Origin: Clostridiales bacterium
GTDB lineage: Bacteria; Bacillota; Clostridia; Christensenellales; Aristaeellaceae
Reading direction: 5' to 3'
Length of the DNA: 64,000 nt
Assembly: GCA_004557905.1 (NCBI GenBank)
Contig: SFFH01000006.1
Span: 4,506 to 68,505, forward strand
Part shown: positions 1 to 7,180 of the stretch, one piece after another
How the letters are laid out: each line of letters opens with the position of its first letter
Numbering within the stretch: the stretch's first letter is position 1
Made by a program: the position numbers and the translations under genes
The notes under the pieces: generated by a model
Seen by the model: the letters and a program-made list of their open reading frames with translations, nothing else
Databases searched by the model: none
What the model was told of the DNA's origin: nothing

Positions 1-1
1 C

Positions 2-592
2 AATGCAGAAGCGCTGGGCGCGCTGTGCCCGGGCGCGCAGGTGCGCATCATCGAGTACACGCAGACCGACTATGTGCAGGTGGCGCTGGGCGAGCTGCGC
101 GGCTACATCCCCAAGAATGAAATCCGCGTGCTGACACTGGGCGGCGAGAAGGCCTCCGCCAAGATTCCGCAGCGCGCCACGACGCTCAGGGAGACGACGA
201 TGAAGAACAGTCCGTCCGATGTCACGAAGGACGGCACGCCGGTCGCCGCGGGCGAGAAGGTGTACATGCTCGGCAAGTTCGGCGAGTGGGCGTTCGTGCG
301 CGCGGCAGGCAATGCGGGGCTCGATGTGACAGGCACGCTGCCGGATTGCACGGGCTTTGTCAGGCTGGAGGATCTGAGCGCGCCGGCGGGCACCACGCAT
401 CTGACGGCGTTCGTGAACACGGACAAGGTGAACCTGCGCAGCCGCGCGAGCAGCACAGAGGGTGGAATCATCGGCAAGGCGAGAACGGGCAAACGTCTGC
501 GCGTGGCGGACTACGGAAAGAGCTGGTCGATCGTGGTCACGCCGGAGGGCAAGCGCGGCTACATCATGACGAAATACCTCGATTTTGAGTGA
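2..592 (+). CDS. Secreted SH3-repeat protein, C-terminal part (5' end outside window)
   Basis: The reading frame is open from the first bases, so the start lies upstream; only about 196 residues are visible. Three bacterial SH3-like segments can be seen: one ending in LRGYIPKNEIRVL, a central one around GEKVYMLGKFGEWAFV, and a C-terminal one with the typical VNLRSRASSTEGGIIGK start and a GYIMTKYLDF end. Such domains usually bind peptidoglycan or sit in secreted cell-wall proteins; a signal peptide cannot be checked here. Similar SH3-bearing proteins lie at 50182-50994 and 62291-63352, so the family is expanded in this genome. The exact function is not known. Confidence 0.75.
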   Translation, partial: NAEALGALCPGAQVRIIEYTQTDYVQVALGELRGYIPKNEIRVLTLGGEKASAKIPQRATTLRETTMKNSPSDVTKDGTPVAAGEKVYMLGKFGEWAFVRAAGNAGLDVTGTLPDCTGFVRLEDLSAPAGTTHLTAFVNTDKVNLRSRASSTEGGIIGKARTGKRLRVADYGKSWSIVVTPEGKRGYIMTKYLDFE

Positions 593-912
593 AAACTGGC
601 GGGAGGACATGCCTGCGTCAGCGACCTGTCTGACGGAAAAACGGCTACTTCGCCCGAAAATCGGCGCTCTGGCAGGAAAAATCGGCGATTATTTGGATAT
701 TGTCGCAGAGAATCCTTCATGAGTGAGCGCGCGCAGCGGTCAGTTATCTGCCCGATTGGACAAAAAGCATTGCGGAGAATTCGTCTGTTTTTTAAGGAAA
801 ACGACCTGTTCACACCAGCGCCCTTGCATCACGGCGAACTCTGGGATATAATCTCCTCCCGTAGCAGGGCTGCGCAGGAATGCCTGCGCAGGCAGAGAGG
901 AGTGAATGCTTC
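593..912. other. Intergenic region upstream of the HPr-like gene
   Basis: There is no convincing gene here. It contains a small hairpin (CGTCAG/CTGACG near 615-642) without a T-tract and, near its right end, the promoter listed at 824-852. Confidence 0.5.
824..852 (+). promoter_or_regulatory. Sigma-A-type promoter for the HPr-like gene
   Basis: TTGCAT at 824-829 and a perfect TATAAT at 847-852, separated by 17 bp and ending about 60 bp upstream of the HPr-like start. Confidence 0.65.
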
Positions 913-1170
913 ATGAAACAATTCAACTACGTTCTCACCAAGCCGCATGCGCTGCATGCCAGGCCGATCAACAGCCTGATGCGCGAGGCGTCCCGCTTTC
1001 AAAGCAGCGTTCATCTGCGCTACGGCGAAAGGTCTGTGGGGCTGAAGGACGCACGCAGGCTGATGAGCGAGAGCATGGATACAGGCAGCAAGCTGACGGT
1101 CACCATCGAGGGGAAGGATGAGGAGGCCGCCGTCGCCGCGATCCAGAATTATTTCGTCGAGAACCTGTGA
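913..1170 (+). CDS. HPr-like phosphocarrier protein with Asp at position 46
   Basis: An 85-residue protein of the HPr family, the PTS phosphocarrier that accepts phosphate from enzyme I. The active-site histidine is present at residue 15 in LHARP (residues 14-18). The regulatory serine of Firmicute HPr (Ser46, in LKSIMGVMSL) is replaced by aspartate in LKDARRLMSE, and the hydrophobic patch after it (Ile47, Met48) is Ala-Arg. The ATG at 913 was chosen because it gives the standard HPr start and has an AGAGGAG ribosome site about 11 bases upstream; an in-frame start at 880 adds 11 unlikely residues. No other PTS gene is adjacent. It could be a true but divergent HPr or a regulatory paralog. Confidence 0.85.
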   Translation: MKQFNYVLTKPHALHARPINSLMREASRFQSSVHLRYGERSVGLKDARRLMSESMDTGSKLTVTIEGKDEEAAVAAIQNYFVENL

Positions 1171-1195
1171 CGCGGTTTGCGTCTTCCATACGAAA

Positions 1196-1257
1196 GGGCT
1201 GCCGCCCTAAAACCTGCCGGAGGGATTTCATCCCCAGGCGGGTTTGGGCGGCAGCCC
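1196..1257. repeat. Repeat-family R3 long hairpin between convergent genes
   Basis: Arms 1196-1218 and 1237-1257 form an imperfect inverted repeat (GGGCTGCCGCCC...GGGCGGCAGCCC) with a smaller hairpin (GGGAT/ATCCC) in the loop. The left arm in reverse complement matches 61529-61551 at 22 of 23 bases, so this is a dispersed element. It lies between the convergent HPr-like gene and the methyltransferase gene and may terminate transcription, although no T-tract follows. Confidence 0.6.
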
Positions 1258-1261
1258 AATA

Positions 1262-2404
1262 TTATTTCTTCTTTTTACCCGCGGCGGGCAGGCCGAAGGT
1301 CATGAACTCGCACTCCAGGCGGCCGTTGTAGAAGCGGCGTTTCCTGTCCGCGCGGCGGCCGAAGCAGCGCTCAAAGCCGGGGTGCGAGGTGATGGCTGAG
1401 AGCGTGAAGCCCGGATGGCGGCGCAGCAGCAGGCCCATCTCGTGATAGAGCGTCTCGCATGCCTTGCGGTCGCTCAGGCGCTCGCCGTAGGGCGGGTTGC
1501 ACAGGAACGCGCCGCGTTCCGCCTGAAGCCGGCATTCGCGCATATCGCCCACCGTGAAGGAAACCTTTCCTGCAAGGCCGGCCTGACGAAGGTGCCGGTT
1601 GGCCAGCTCGACGGCCTCGGGATCGATATCCGAGCCGGAGATGCCCTCGATGCGCCCGGGATCAAACGCGGCCTGCGCCTCCTCACGAAGGGCGGAAAAC
1701 GCCTGCACCGGCATGCCGCCCCAGGATTCCATGGCGAAAGCGCGGGTTAAGCCGGGCGCTCGGTTCGCCATGCGCATTGCGGCCTCGATCATCAGCGTGC
1801 CGGTACCGCACATGGGATCGTGCAGCACCATGCCGGGCCGCCAGGGGGAGAGGGAGACCAGCGCGGCGGCCAGCGTTTCGCGCAGCGGCGCTTCTCCGTT
1901 CCAGGTGCGGTAGCCGCGGCGGTTGAGCGCCACGCCGCTCGCGTCGAGCGTCAGCTGGGCGACGTCGCCGTGCAGCGCCACGTCGATGGCGACGGTCTCA
2001 CCCGTCTCCTCGAGCCAGTCCACGCGGTATTTCGCCTTGAGCCGCTCCACGATGGCCTTCTTCGTGATGGCCTGGCAGTCGCGCACGCTCATCAGCTGGC
2101 TGCGGGCGCACTTGCCGCTGACCGGGAAGCGGGTATTCTTGCCGATAATATCCTCCCAGGGCAGCGCGCGCACGCCTTCAAAGAGCTCCTCAAAGCTGCG
2201 GGCCTCAAACCGGCCCATCACCAGCAGCACGCGGTCCGCGCAGCGCAGCCAGAGGTTGGCGCGCATCGCGTCCTCAAGCGTCGCCGTGAAGCGTGCGCCG
2301 CCATTTTCCGCCTTCGCGGGGATATGGAGCCGTTCAAGCTCGCGCGCGACGATGCCCTCCAGGCCGAACGCCGCCGTGGCGATCCATTCAAACTGTGTGT
2401 TCAT
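1262..2404 (-). CDS. THUMP-domain class I SAM-dependent RNA methyltransferase (RlmL/YpsC-like)
   Basis: 380 residues, the usual size of the Firmicute YpsC family, homologous to the first half of E. coli RlmKL, which makes m2G2445 in 23S rRNA. An N-terminal THUMP-type RNA-binding region covers about residues 1-155. The catalytic domain has SAM-binding motif I (DPMCGTGTLMIEAAM), a GSDIDPEAV acidic loop and the NPPYGERL catalytic motif typical of N2-guanine or N6-adenine methylases. The start at 2404 is preceded by GGAGGAAAA; an in-frame upstream start adds 35 residues unlike the family. The protein ends in a lysine run. rRNA is the likely substrate; the exact position is inferred from homology. 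Confidence 0.88.
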   Translation of the reverse strand: MNTQFEWIATAAFGLEGIVARELERLHIPAKAENGGARFTATLEDAMRANLWLRCADRVLLVMGRFEARSFEELFEGVRALPWEDIIGKNTRFPVSGKCARSQLMSVRDCQAITKKAIVERLKAKYRVDWLEETGETVAIDVALHGDVAQLTLDASGVALNRRGYRTWNGEAPLRETLAAALVSLSPWRPGMVLHDPMCGTGTLMIEAAMRMANRAPGLTRAFAMESWGGMPVQAFSALREEAQAAFDPGRIEGISGSDIDPEAVELANRHLRQAGLAGKVSFTVGDMRECRLQAERGAFLCNPPYGERLSDRKACETLYHEMGLLLRRHPGFTLSAITSHPGFERCFGRRADRKRRFYNGRLECEFMTFGLPAAGKKKK

Positions 2405-2502
2405 TGCGTTTTCCTCCAATAGCTTATTCAGTATATCAGCAGAAAGGGACCCGCGCAAGGGAAAGTTTTTTCGGCAAAAGCGGAGAAAATGCCGGGAGGG
2501 AC

Positions 2503-2531
2503 TGGTCAAATCGTCAAAATATTGCTATACT
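2503..2531 (+). promoter_or_regulatory. Promoter for fba
   Basis: TGGTCA at 2503-2508, a 17-bp spacer and TATACT at 2526-2531, about 80 bp upstream of the aldolase start. Confidence 0.55.
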
Positions 2532-2612
2532 GTAGACTGTAACCAAATGGTGACAGTCGGCGCGGTATGCAGTTTGCCTGCGCGCCGAAATAGGTTGAAG
2601 GAGTGAATGACA

Positions 2613-3551
2613 ATGGCTCTTGTTACTACTACCGAAATGTTCAAGAAGGCTTACAACGGCGGCTACGCTGTCGGCGCTTTCAACGTGAACAACATGGAGA
2701 TCGTCCAGGCCATCACCGAGGCCTGCCGCGAGGAGAAGGCCCCGGTCATCCTGCAGGTTTCCAAGGGCGCCCGCGCGTATGCCAACCACACCTACCTGGT
2801 GAAGCTGGTCGAGGCTGCGGTCATCGAGTGCCCGGAGATCCCGATCGCGCTGCACCTGGATCACGGCGACAGCTTTGAGACCTGCAAGTCCTGCATTGAC
2901 GGCGGCTTCACCTCCGTCATGATCGACGCGTCCTCCAAGCCGTTCGCGGAGAACATCGAAATCACCCGCAAGGTCGTCGAGTATGCGCACGATCACGGCG
3001 TGGTGGTCGAGGCGGAGCTGGGCGCTCTGGCCGGCGTCGAGGACGAGGTCAGCGTCGAGGCCGACCGCGCCCACTACACCCGTCCGGAGGAGGTTGAGGA
3101 GTTCGTCTCCAAGACCGGCTGCGATTCCCTGGCCATCGCCATCGGCACCTCCCACGGCGCGTACAAGTTCAAGCCGGGTACCAACCCGCAGCTGCGCTTC
3201 GACATCCTCGAGGAGATCGTCAAGAAGCTGCCGGGCTTCCCGATCGTTCTGCACGGCTCCTCTTCCGTTCCGCAGGAGTATGTGGAAATGGTCAACACCT
3301 ACGGCGGCAAGATGCCGGGCGCTATCGGCGTGCCGGAGGAGCAGCTGCGTCACGCGGCCCAGCTCGCCGTCTGCAAGATCAACATCGACTCCGACCTGCG
3401 TCTGGCGATGACCGGCACCATCCGCAAGTTCTTCGCGGAGCATCCGGACAAGTTCGACCCGCGCGAGTACCTCAAGCCCGCCCGTGCCAACATCAAGGAG
3501 CTCGTCCGCCACAAGCTGGTCGACGTGCTGGGCTGCGCCGGCAAGGCCTGA
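2613..3551 (+). CDS. fba: Class II fructose-1,6-bisphosphate aldolase
   Basis: 312 residues. It cleaves fructose 1,6-bisphosphate to dihydroxyacetone phosphate and glyceraldehyde 3-phosphate in cytosolic glycolysis, using Zn2+. Family motifs are intact: HLDHGDS with the catalytic Asp and a metal His, VEAELGALAG, GTSHGAYKF and LHGSSSVP with the other metal ligands, and the phosphate-binding INIDSDLR. The ATG at 2613 is preferred over 2607 because the AAGGAG ribosome site is only 4 bases from 2607, and MALVTTTEMF matches the family start. A single-gene unit with its own promoter and terminator; smooth codon use suggests high expression. Confidence 0.96.
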   Translation: MALVTTTEMFKKAYNGGYAVGAFNVNNMEIVQAITEACREEKAPVILQVSKGARAYANHTYLVKLVEAAVIECPEIPIALHLDHGDSFETCKSCIDGGFTSVMIDASSKPFAENIEITRKVVEYAHDHGVVVEAELGALAGVEDEVSVEADRAHYTRPEEVEEFVSKTGCDSLAIAIGTSHGAYKFKPGTNPQLRFDILEEIVKKLPGFPIVLHGSSSVPQEYVEMVNTYGGKMPGAIGVPEEQLRHAAQLAVCKINIDSDLRLAMTGTIRKFFAEHPDKFDPREYLKPARANIKELVRHKLVDVLGCAGKA

Positions 3552-3574
3552 TTTCCCGACATTCCCGCATCAGC

Positions 3575-3607
3575 AGACCGCTTCGGTTTTCCGGAGCGGT
3601 CTTTCCA
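3575..3607 (+). terminator. Intrinsic terminator of fba
   Basis: A 12-bp stem AGACCGCTTCGG/CCGGAGCGGTCT (one G-U pair) with a TTTT loop, followed by a short T-run. Confidence 0.85.
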
Positions 3608-3669
3608 TGTCCGGAAAGCGCATCAGGATGCCTGACTTTATGTTTGTTGCAGAAATGTTTCAGAAGTCC

Positions 3670-3698
3670 TTGAAAAAGGCGGTTAAATCCTGTATGAT
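3670..3698 (+). promoter_or_regulatory. Promoter for the DegV gene
   Basis: TTGAAA at 3670-3675, a 17-bp spacer and TATGAT at 3693-3698. Confidence 0.7.
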
Positions 3699-3737
3699 AT
3701 ACTCATGCTAGGGTATATGCCTGAAAGGATGGTCTTG

Positions 3738-4607
3738 ATGAGAAGCTTCGCCGTGCTGACGGACTCTGCGTGCGATCTGCCGCCGGAGATGGCAGAAAAG
3801 CATCATATTGATATTCTGAATCTGAAAATCGCGCTGGACGGCGTGGGCTACACGGAGCGCGTCGATTTCACGCCCGAGGAGTTCGCGGAGATGCTGCGCC
3901 ATTCCTCCGGCATGCCGACGACCTCGCAGGTGACGCAGTTCGAGTTCTTCGAGCAGTTCGAGCGCTATGGCCGTGAGGGCGTGGAGGAGGTGCTTTACAT
4001 CTCCATCAACGCGACCGGCTCCGCGACGAACGCCAACGCGCATGCCGCAGCGGCGCAGTTTCACGAGGAATATCCGGACAGTCCGATGAAAATTTCCATC
4101 GTGGACAGCCATTCCTATTCCGTGACCTACGGCCTGGAGTGCTGCAGGGCCAGCGACATGCTGGCTGAGGGCAGGCCGATGGACGAGGTCGTCGACTATC
4201 TCAACGACCGCTTCGCGCGCCTGGAGCTGGTCATCACCGCTTACAACTTGAGAATCATCCGCAAGTCCGGCCGCGTCAGCGCGGCGGCGGCCATCGCGGG
4301 CGATCTGCTGGGCATCCATCCGGTGATCACGCTGATCGACGGCGAGAGCCATGTGGTCAGGAAGGTGCGCGGCGACAAGATGGTCGTCTCCGCGGTGATC
4401 AACCACTGCAAGAACCACATGGTGCCCGGCACGGCGTACTACGTCGGCGTGACAAACACGAAGTACTTTGACGAGTATGCCCGGGCGGCGGAGGAAATCA
4501 TCGGCTATCCGCCTGCGGGCCTGTTCCATCTGGGCAGCGCGGTGTGCTCCAACACCGGCCCTGAGTGCGAGGCGATGCTCTATGAGGGCGCAAAGCGCGA
4601 ACGGTAA
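3738..4607 (+). CDS. DegV family fatty-acid-binding protein
   Basis: 289 residues, normal for DegV/FakB proteins, which bind a fatty acid and present it to the kinase FakA for phosphorylation and entry into phospholipid synthesis. The N-terminal TDSACDLP, the SSGMPTTSQVT ligand-binding segment and the RKSGRVS region of the family are present. The ATG at 3738 is used because AAAGGA at 3724-3729 gives normal spacing; upstream in-frame ATGs at 3705-3729 lack one. No FakA/DAK gene is in the window, so the partner lies elsewhere. It has its own promoter and terminator. Confidence 0.9.
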   Translation: MRSFAVLTDSACDLPPEMAEKHHIDILNLKIALDGVGYTERVDFTPEEFAEMLRHSSGMPTTSQVTQFEFFEQFERYGREGVEEVLYISINATGSATNANAHAAAAQFHEEYPDSPMKISIVDSHSYSVTYGLECCRASDMLAEGRPMDEVVDYLNDRFARLELVITAYNLRIIRKSGRVSAAAAIAGDLLGIHPVITLIDGESHVVRKVRGDKMVVSAVINHCKNHMVPGTAYYVGVTNTKYFDEYARAAEEIIGYPPAGLFHLGSAVCSNTGPECEAMLYEGAKRER

Positions 4608-4630
4608 TCCCATTCTGATACAGAAAACAG

Positions 4631-4661
4631 GCGCCTGCCGGGCAAACCGGCGGGCGCTTTG
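4631..4661 (+). terminator. Terminator of the DegV gene
   Basis: Stem GCGCCTGCCGG/CCGGCGGGCGC (11 bp, one G-U) with a 5-base loop and a short T-run. It isolates the downstream peptide cluster. Confidence 0.8.
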
Positions 4662-4724
4662 CTGCGATGCGAAAGATTTTTGAAAAACGTAAAGAATGAT
4701 TGACAACAATTGATTGGAAACCCC

Positions 4725-4753
4725 TTGACAGAATTTGACGGATGGCCTATAAT
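4725..4753 (+). promoter_or_regulatory. Perfect-consensus sigma-A promoter of the candidate RiPP unit
   Basis: TTGACA at 4725-4730, exactly 17 bp, then TATAAT at 4748-4753. The predicted leader of about 145 bases before the PqqD-like gene contains small GC-rich hairpins (for example GCCGG/CCGGC near 4819-4836), with no riboswitch I recognise. Confidence 0.85.
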
Positions 4754-4906
4754 AATACACGATAATCGATGCTTAGATGGTTTTGATAAGAACGCATCAA
4801 GCACGGGATTAGAACGAGCCGGGAAGCATTCCGGCGGAAGCGGCTGGCTTCCACGTCTGCGCATAAGGCGCCGGAAGACGCTGCTATGGCGAGGCAAGAG
4901 GAAAAA

Positions 4907-5200
4907 ATGAACGGAAACGGACTGGAAAAGCGCTACCGCGCCAACGGCAATTATGTCTACCGGAAGATCGCGGGCGAGGGCGTGCTGATTCCCTCGGGCG
5001 ACCTGCCGGGCAACGTGATGGTGACGCTGAGCGAGACATGTGCTTTCCTGTGGGAGCAGCTGCAGGAGCCCAGGACGGTCGGCGATTTGATCGCAGCGGC
5101 AAGGGCGGCATATGATGATCCGAATCATGAGCTGGAAGCGCAGATTCGGGAATTTGTAGAGGATAGAGTGAAAACAGGACACATCTGGGAGGTAAGATAA
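4907..5200 (+). CDS. PqqD-like peptide chaperone (RiPP recognition element)
   Basis: 97 residues, typical of stand-alone PqqD proteins, which bind the leader of a RiPP precursor and deliver it to a radical SAM enzyme. The pattern VLIP-(n)-GNVMVTLSETCAFLWEQLQ followed by a short helical C-terminus matches the family. The ATG at 4907 is chosen because AAGAGGA lies 7-12 bases upstream; an in-frame ATG at 4886 lacks a ribosome site. Its TAA stop directly abuts the ATG of the next gene, whose GGGAGG ribosome site lies inside this gene, so translation is probably coupled. Together with the next two genes it makes a minimal modification pathway. Confidence 0.88.
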   Translation: MNGNGLEKRYRANGNYVYRKIAGEGVLIPSGDLPGNVMVTLSETCAFLWEQLQEPRTVGDLIAAARAAYDDPNHELEAQIREFVEDRVKTGHIWEVR

Positions 5201-5686
5201 ATGGAAAAGAGAATTTGGAGCAAGCCGGAGATGCACGAGTTCGCGTTCGCGGCGAATGAGTATGTGGCGGCGTGTGGAGATCAGAATAAGGTGTATAAGT
5301 TTATTTGCGATGCAGCAGCAGGTCCGCTTTATTATTGGAAAAAGTTTACACAGCAATGGCAATGGAATGAGAATTGGCAAGGTGGAAGCTTTATTGATGT
5401 TCCAACTGATTGGACTAAAAATGATGGAGTTGTAGATGGTGTGCCAACTGGTGATGTTGGAAAGGCTGATCACCTTGTTGGCTGGCTCGGAGGGGAATAT
5501 CATCCTTGTAGTGCGGAACATGAAGCGTCTGTAAACGATGACTTTTATGACGGCTTTGTTGATTATGACAATAATCAACAATATGATGATGGCGAGGGCG
5601 TTATTGTCTGGCGTGGTGAGAATGGCAATAATGGCCATGCTACCAAGAACTTGAACATGGCCACTTGGGAAACTGCAAAGTCCTAA
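5201..5686 (+). CDS. Candidate RiPP precursor, 161 residues, novel family
   Basis: I do not recognise a named family. The protein starts with a charged leader-like segment (residues 1-18) and NEYVAACGD (19-27), then has three cysteines (25, 36, 103), a tryptophan-rich stretch (QQWQWNENW, 51-59), YHPCSAEHEAS (100-110), an Asp/Asn/Tyr-rich linker (113-130), VIVWRG (134-139) and a C-terminal NLNMATWETAKS. There is no signal peptide and no transmembrane segment. It lies exactly between a PqqD-like gene and a SPASM radical SAM gene, the position of a precursor. It is visibly AT-richer than its neighbours. Much longer than usual RiPP precursors, it may be a modified protein rather than a short peptide. 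A folded accessory protein cannot be excluded. Confidence 0.7.
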   Translation: MEKRIWSKPEMHEFAFAANEYVAACGDQNKVYKFICDAAAGPLYYWKKFTQQWQWNENWQGGSFIDVPTDWTKNDGVVDGVPTGDVGKADHLVGWLGGEYHPCSAEHEASVNDDFYDGFVDYDNNQQYDDGEGVIVWRGENGNNGHATKNLNMATWETAKS

Positions 5687-5700
5687 TAACAAATACCCAT

Positions 5701-5728
5701 GCTGGAGGCGCAATCCTCCGGCTTTTTT
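5701..5728 (+). terminator. Internal terminator/attenuator between precursor and radical SAM gene
   Basis: Stem GCTGGAGG/CCTCCGGC (one G-U), loop CGCAAT, then seven T. It lies 15 bp after the precursor stop and 18 bp before the enzyme start, with no promoter visible between. Partial readthrough would give more precursor than enzyme. Confidence 0.8.
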
Positions 5729-5745
5729 TCATAAGGAGAACGGAC

Positions 5746-6876
5746 ATGGAACACCTGGAGGGCGCGACGTCAGCGGAGCGCGTGCTGATTGACCGCGCCA
5801 GCGCGCAGAGGCTGCCCATCAACGGCAGCATCGAACTGCTGCCGCTGTGCAACATGAACTGCGACATGTGCTATGTGCGCCTGTCGCGCGAGGAGATGGA
5901 GCGGCAGGGATGCCTGCGCACGGCGGAGGAATGGCTGGCCGTTGCCCGGCAGATGAGGGACGCCGGCACGCTGTTTCTGTTGCTCACGGGCGGCGAGCCG
6001 CTGATCTACCCGGAGTTCAAGCAGCTCTATCTGGCGATGCGTGAGTTGGGCTTTCTGCTCACGATCAACACCAACGGCACGCTGATCGACGAGGAATGGG
6101 CGGCGTTCTTCGGGAAGCACAAGCCCCGGCGCGTCAACATCACGCTCTACGGCGCGGACGAGCAGGCATACGCCAGCCTGTGCCACTATCCCGGCGGCTT
6201 TGCGCGCGTCACGCGCGGCGTGCGCCTGCTGCGGGAACAGGGCGTGGAGGTGAAGCTCGGCGTCAGCCTGACGCCGCAGAACAGGGAGGAGCTCGACCGC
6301 CTGTTCGCCGTCGGCGCGGAGCTGGGCGTGCCCGTCCACGTCGATACCTACATGATGCCCGCCGAGCGGGAGCGCAGCCTTCCGTTTGACATGCAGGCAC
6401 GCCTGTCGCCCGAGGAGGCGGCGCAGGGGCGCGTCCGCGCGTTCCTGCTGGCGATGGGGCCGGAGAGCTTTCTGGAATTCGCGGCCCGGCACCTGATGCT
6501 CACCCGGCAGATGCCAGAGCCGGTGCTGCCCAACCGGATGCACTGCCTGGCGGGCAGCTGCTCGTTCACGATCAACTGGCAGGGGCAGATGCGCCCGTGC
6601 GTGGTGATGAACAGCCCGGCGGCGGACGTGTTTGCGCTGGGCTTTGACGCGGCCTGGCAGCGCCTCCGGGCGGAGGCGGACGCCATCGTGCTGAGCGAAG
6701 CCTGCGCAGCCTGTCCGCTGCGTGCCCTCTGCCGCACCTGCGCGGCCAGCGCCATGCTGGAAACGGGCCGCTATGACGGTGTGCCGGCATACATGTGCCG
6801 CTATACGAAGGAGACGTACCGGCTGCTAGCGGCGTTCTGCGCGCGTGCGGCGCGGGAGAAAGGGGAGGAGAGCTGA
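5746..6876 (+). CDS. SPASM-domain radical SAM peptide maturase
   Basis: 376 residues. The N-terminal radical SAM core has the [4Fe-4S] motif C35-x3-C39-x2-C42 (PLCNMNCDMCY) and TGGEPL at 81-86. The C-terminal SPASM region has cysteines at 267, 272, 285, 320, 323, 329, 332 and 351, enough for two auxiliary clusters. This architecture is that of RiPP maturases that install thioether or carbon-carbon crosslinks. The ATG at 5746 has AAGGAG 8 bases upstream. The partners are the PqqD-like protein and the 161-residue candidate precursor upstream. No transporter or protease follows: the next 300 bp are repeats and then lysC on the other strand. The enzyme class is firm; the reaction is not known. 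Confidence 0.92.
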   Translation: MEHLEGATSAERVLIDRASAQRLPINGSIELLPLCNMNCDMCYVRLSREEMERQGCLRTAEEWLAVARQMRDAGTLFLLLTGGEPLIYPEFKQLYLAMRELGFLLTINTNGTLIDEEWAAFFGKHKPRRVNITLYGADEQAYASLCHYPGGFARVTRGVRLLREQGVEVKLGVSLTPQNREELDRLFAVGAELGVPVHVDTYMMPAERERSLPFDMQARLSPEEAAQGRVRAFLLAMGPESFLEFAARHLMLTRQMPEPVLPNRMHCLAGSCSFTINWQGQMRPCVVMNSPAADVFALGFDAAWQRLRAEADAIVLSEACAACPLRALCRTCAASAMLETGRYDGVPAYMCRYTKETYRLLAAFCARAAREKGEES

Positions 6877-7119
6877 CAAAGGGGGACCTCATCCGACACG
6901 GCGGGGAAACTCCCTCAGGAGGGAGCCTTCATCAAGCCGGTATCCAGCTTGAGGAAGGGGGACCATCCGAAGGATGGTGGAAGGAGTTCCGTGCGCATGG
7001 GGACCTCATCCGACACGGCTGCGCCGTGCCACCTTCCCCAGAGGGGAAGGCTGGGTTGGTCGGCGGCTCCCACAGGAGGGAGCCTTTGACGAAGGCTTGT
7101 TTGGCTCACATGGCATAGC
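6877..7119. repeat. Intergenic hairpin mosaic, repeat family R1
   Basis: No gene. A 54-bp R1 unit at 6999-7052 (GGGGACCTCATCCG start, two hairpins) recurs at 29032-29085. A partial copy starts at 6882. Further hairpins lie between and after: CTCCCT/AGGGAG near 6910-6925, ACCATCC/GGATGGT near 6962-6978, and GGCTCCC/GGGAGCC near 7065-7084. No protein is encoded and no target-site duplication was found. Confidence 0.75.
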
Positions 7120-7153
7120 AAAAGGCCCGGAACGAGCGCTCGTTCCGGGCCTT
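7120..7153 (-). terminator. Terminator of lysC
   Basis: A perfect 32-base palindrome (7122-7153, centre AGCGCT) followed on the minus strand by TTTT. Confidence 0.8.
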
Positions 7154-7180
7154 GATCTTCTGCTTTGATGCGTCCGCCGC

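Noticed and set aside
719..916. 65-codon plus-strand frame before the HPr-like gene
   Set aside because: It spans the promoter of the HPr-like gene and has no family resemblance.
6877..7180. CRISPR-like spacing of repeats
   Set aside because: Repeats are hairpin elements of unequal spacing, without constant spacers or cas genes.
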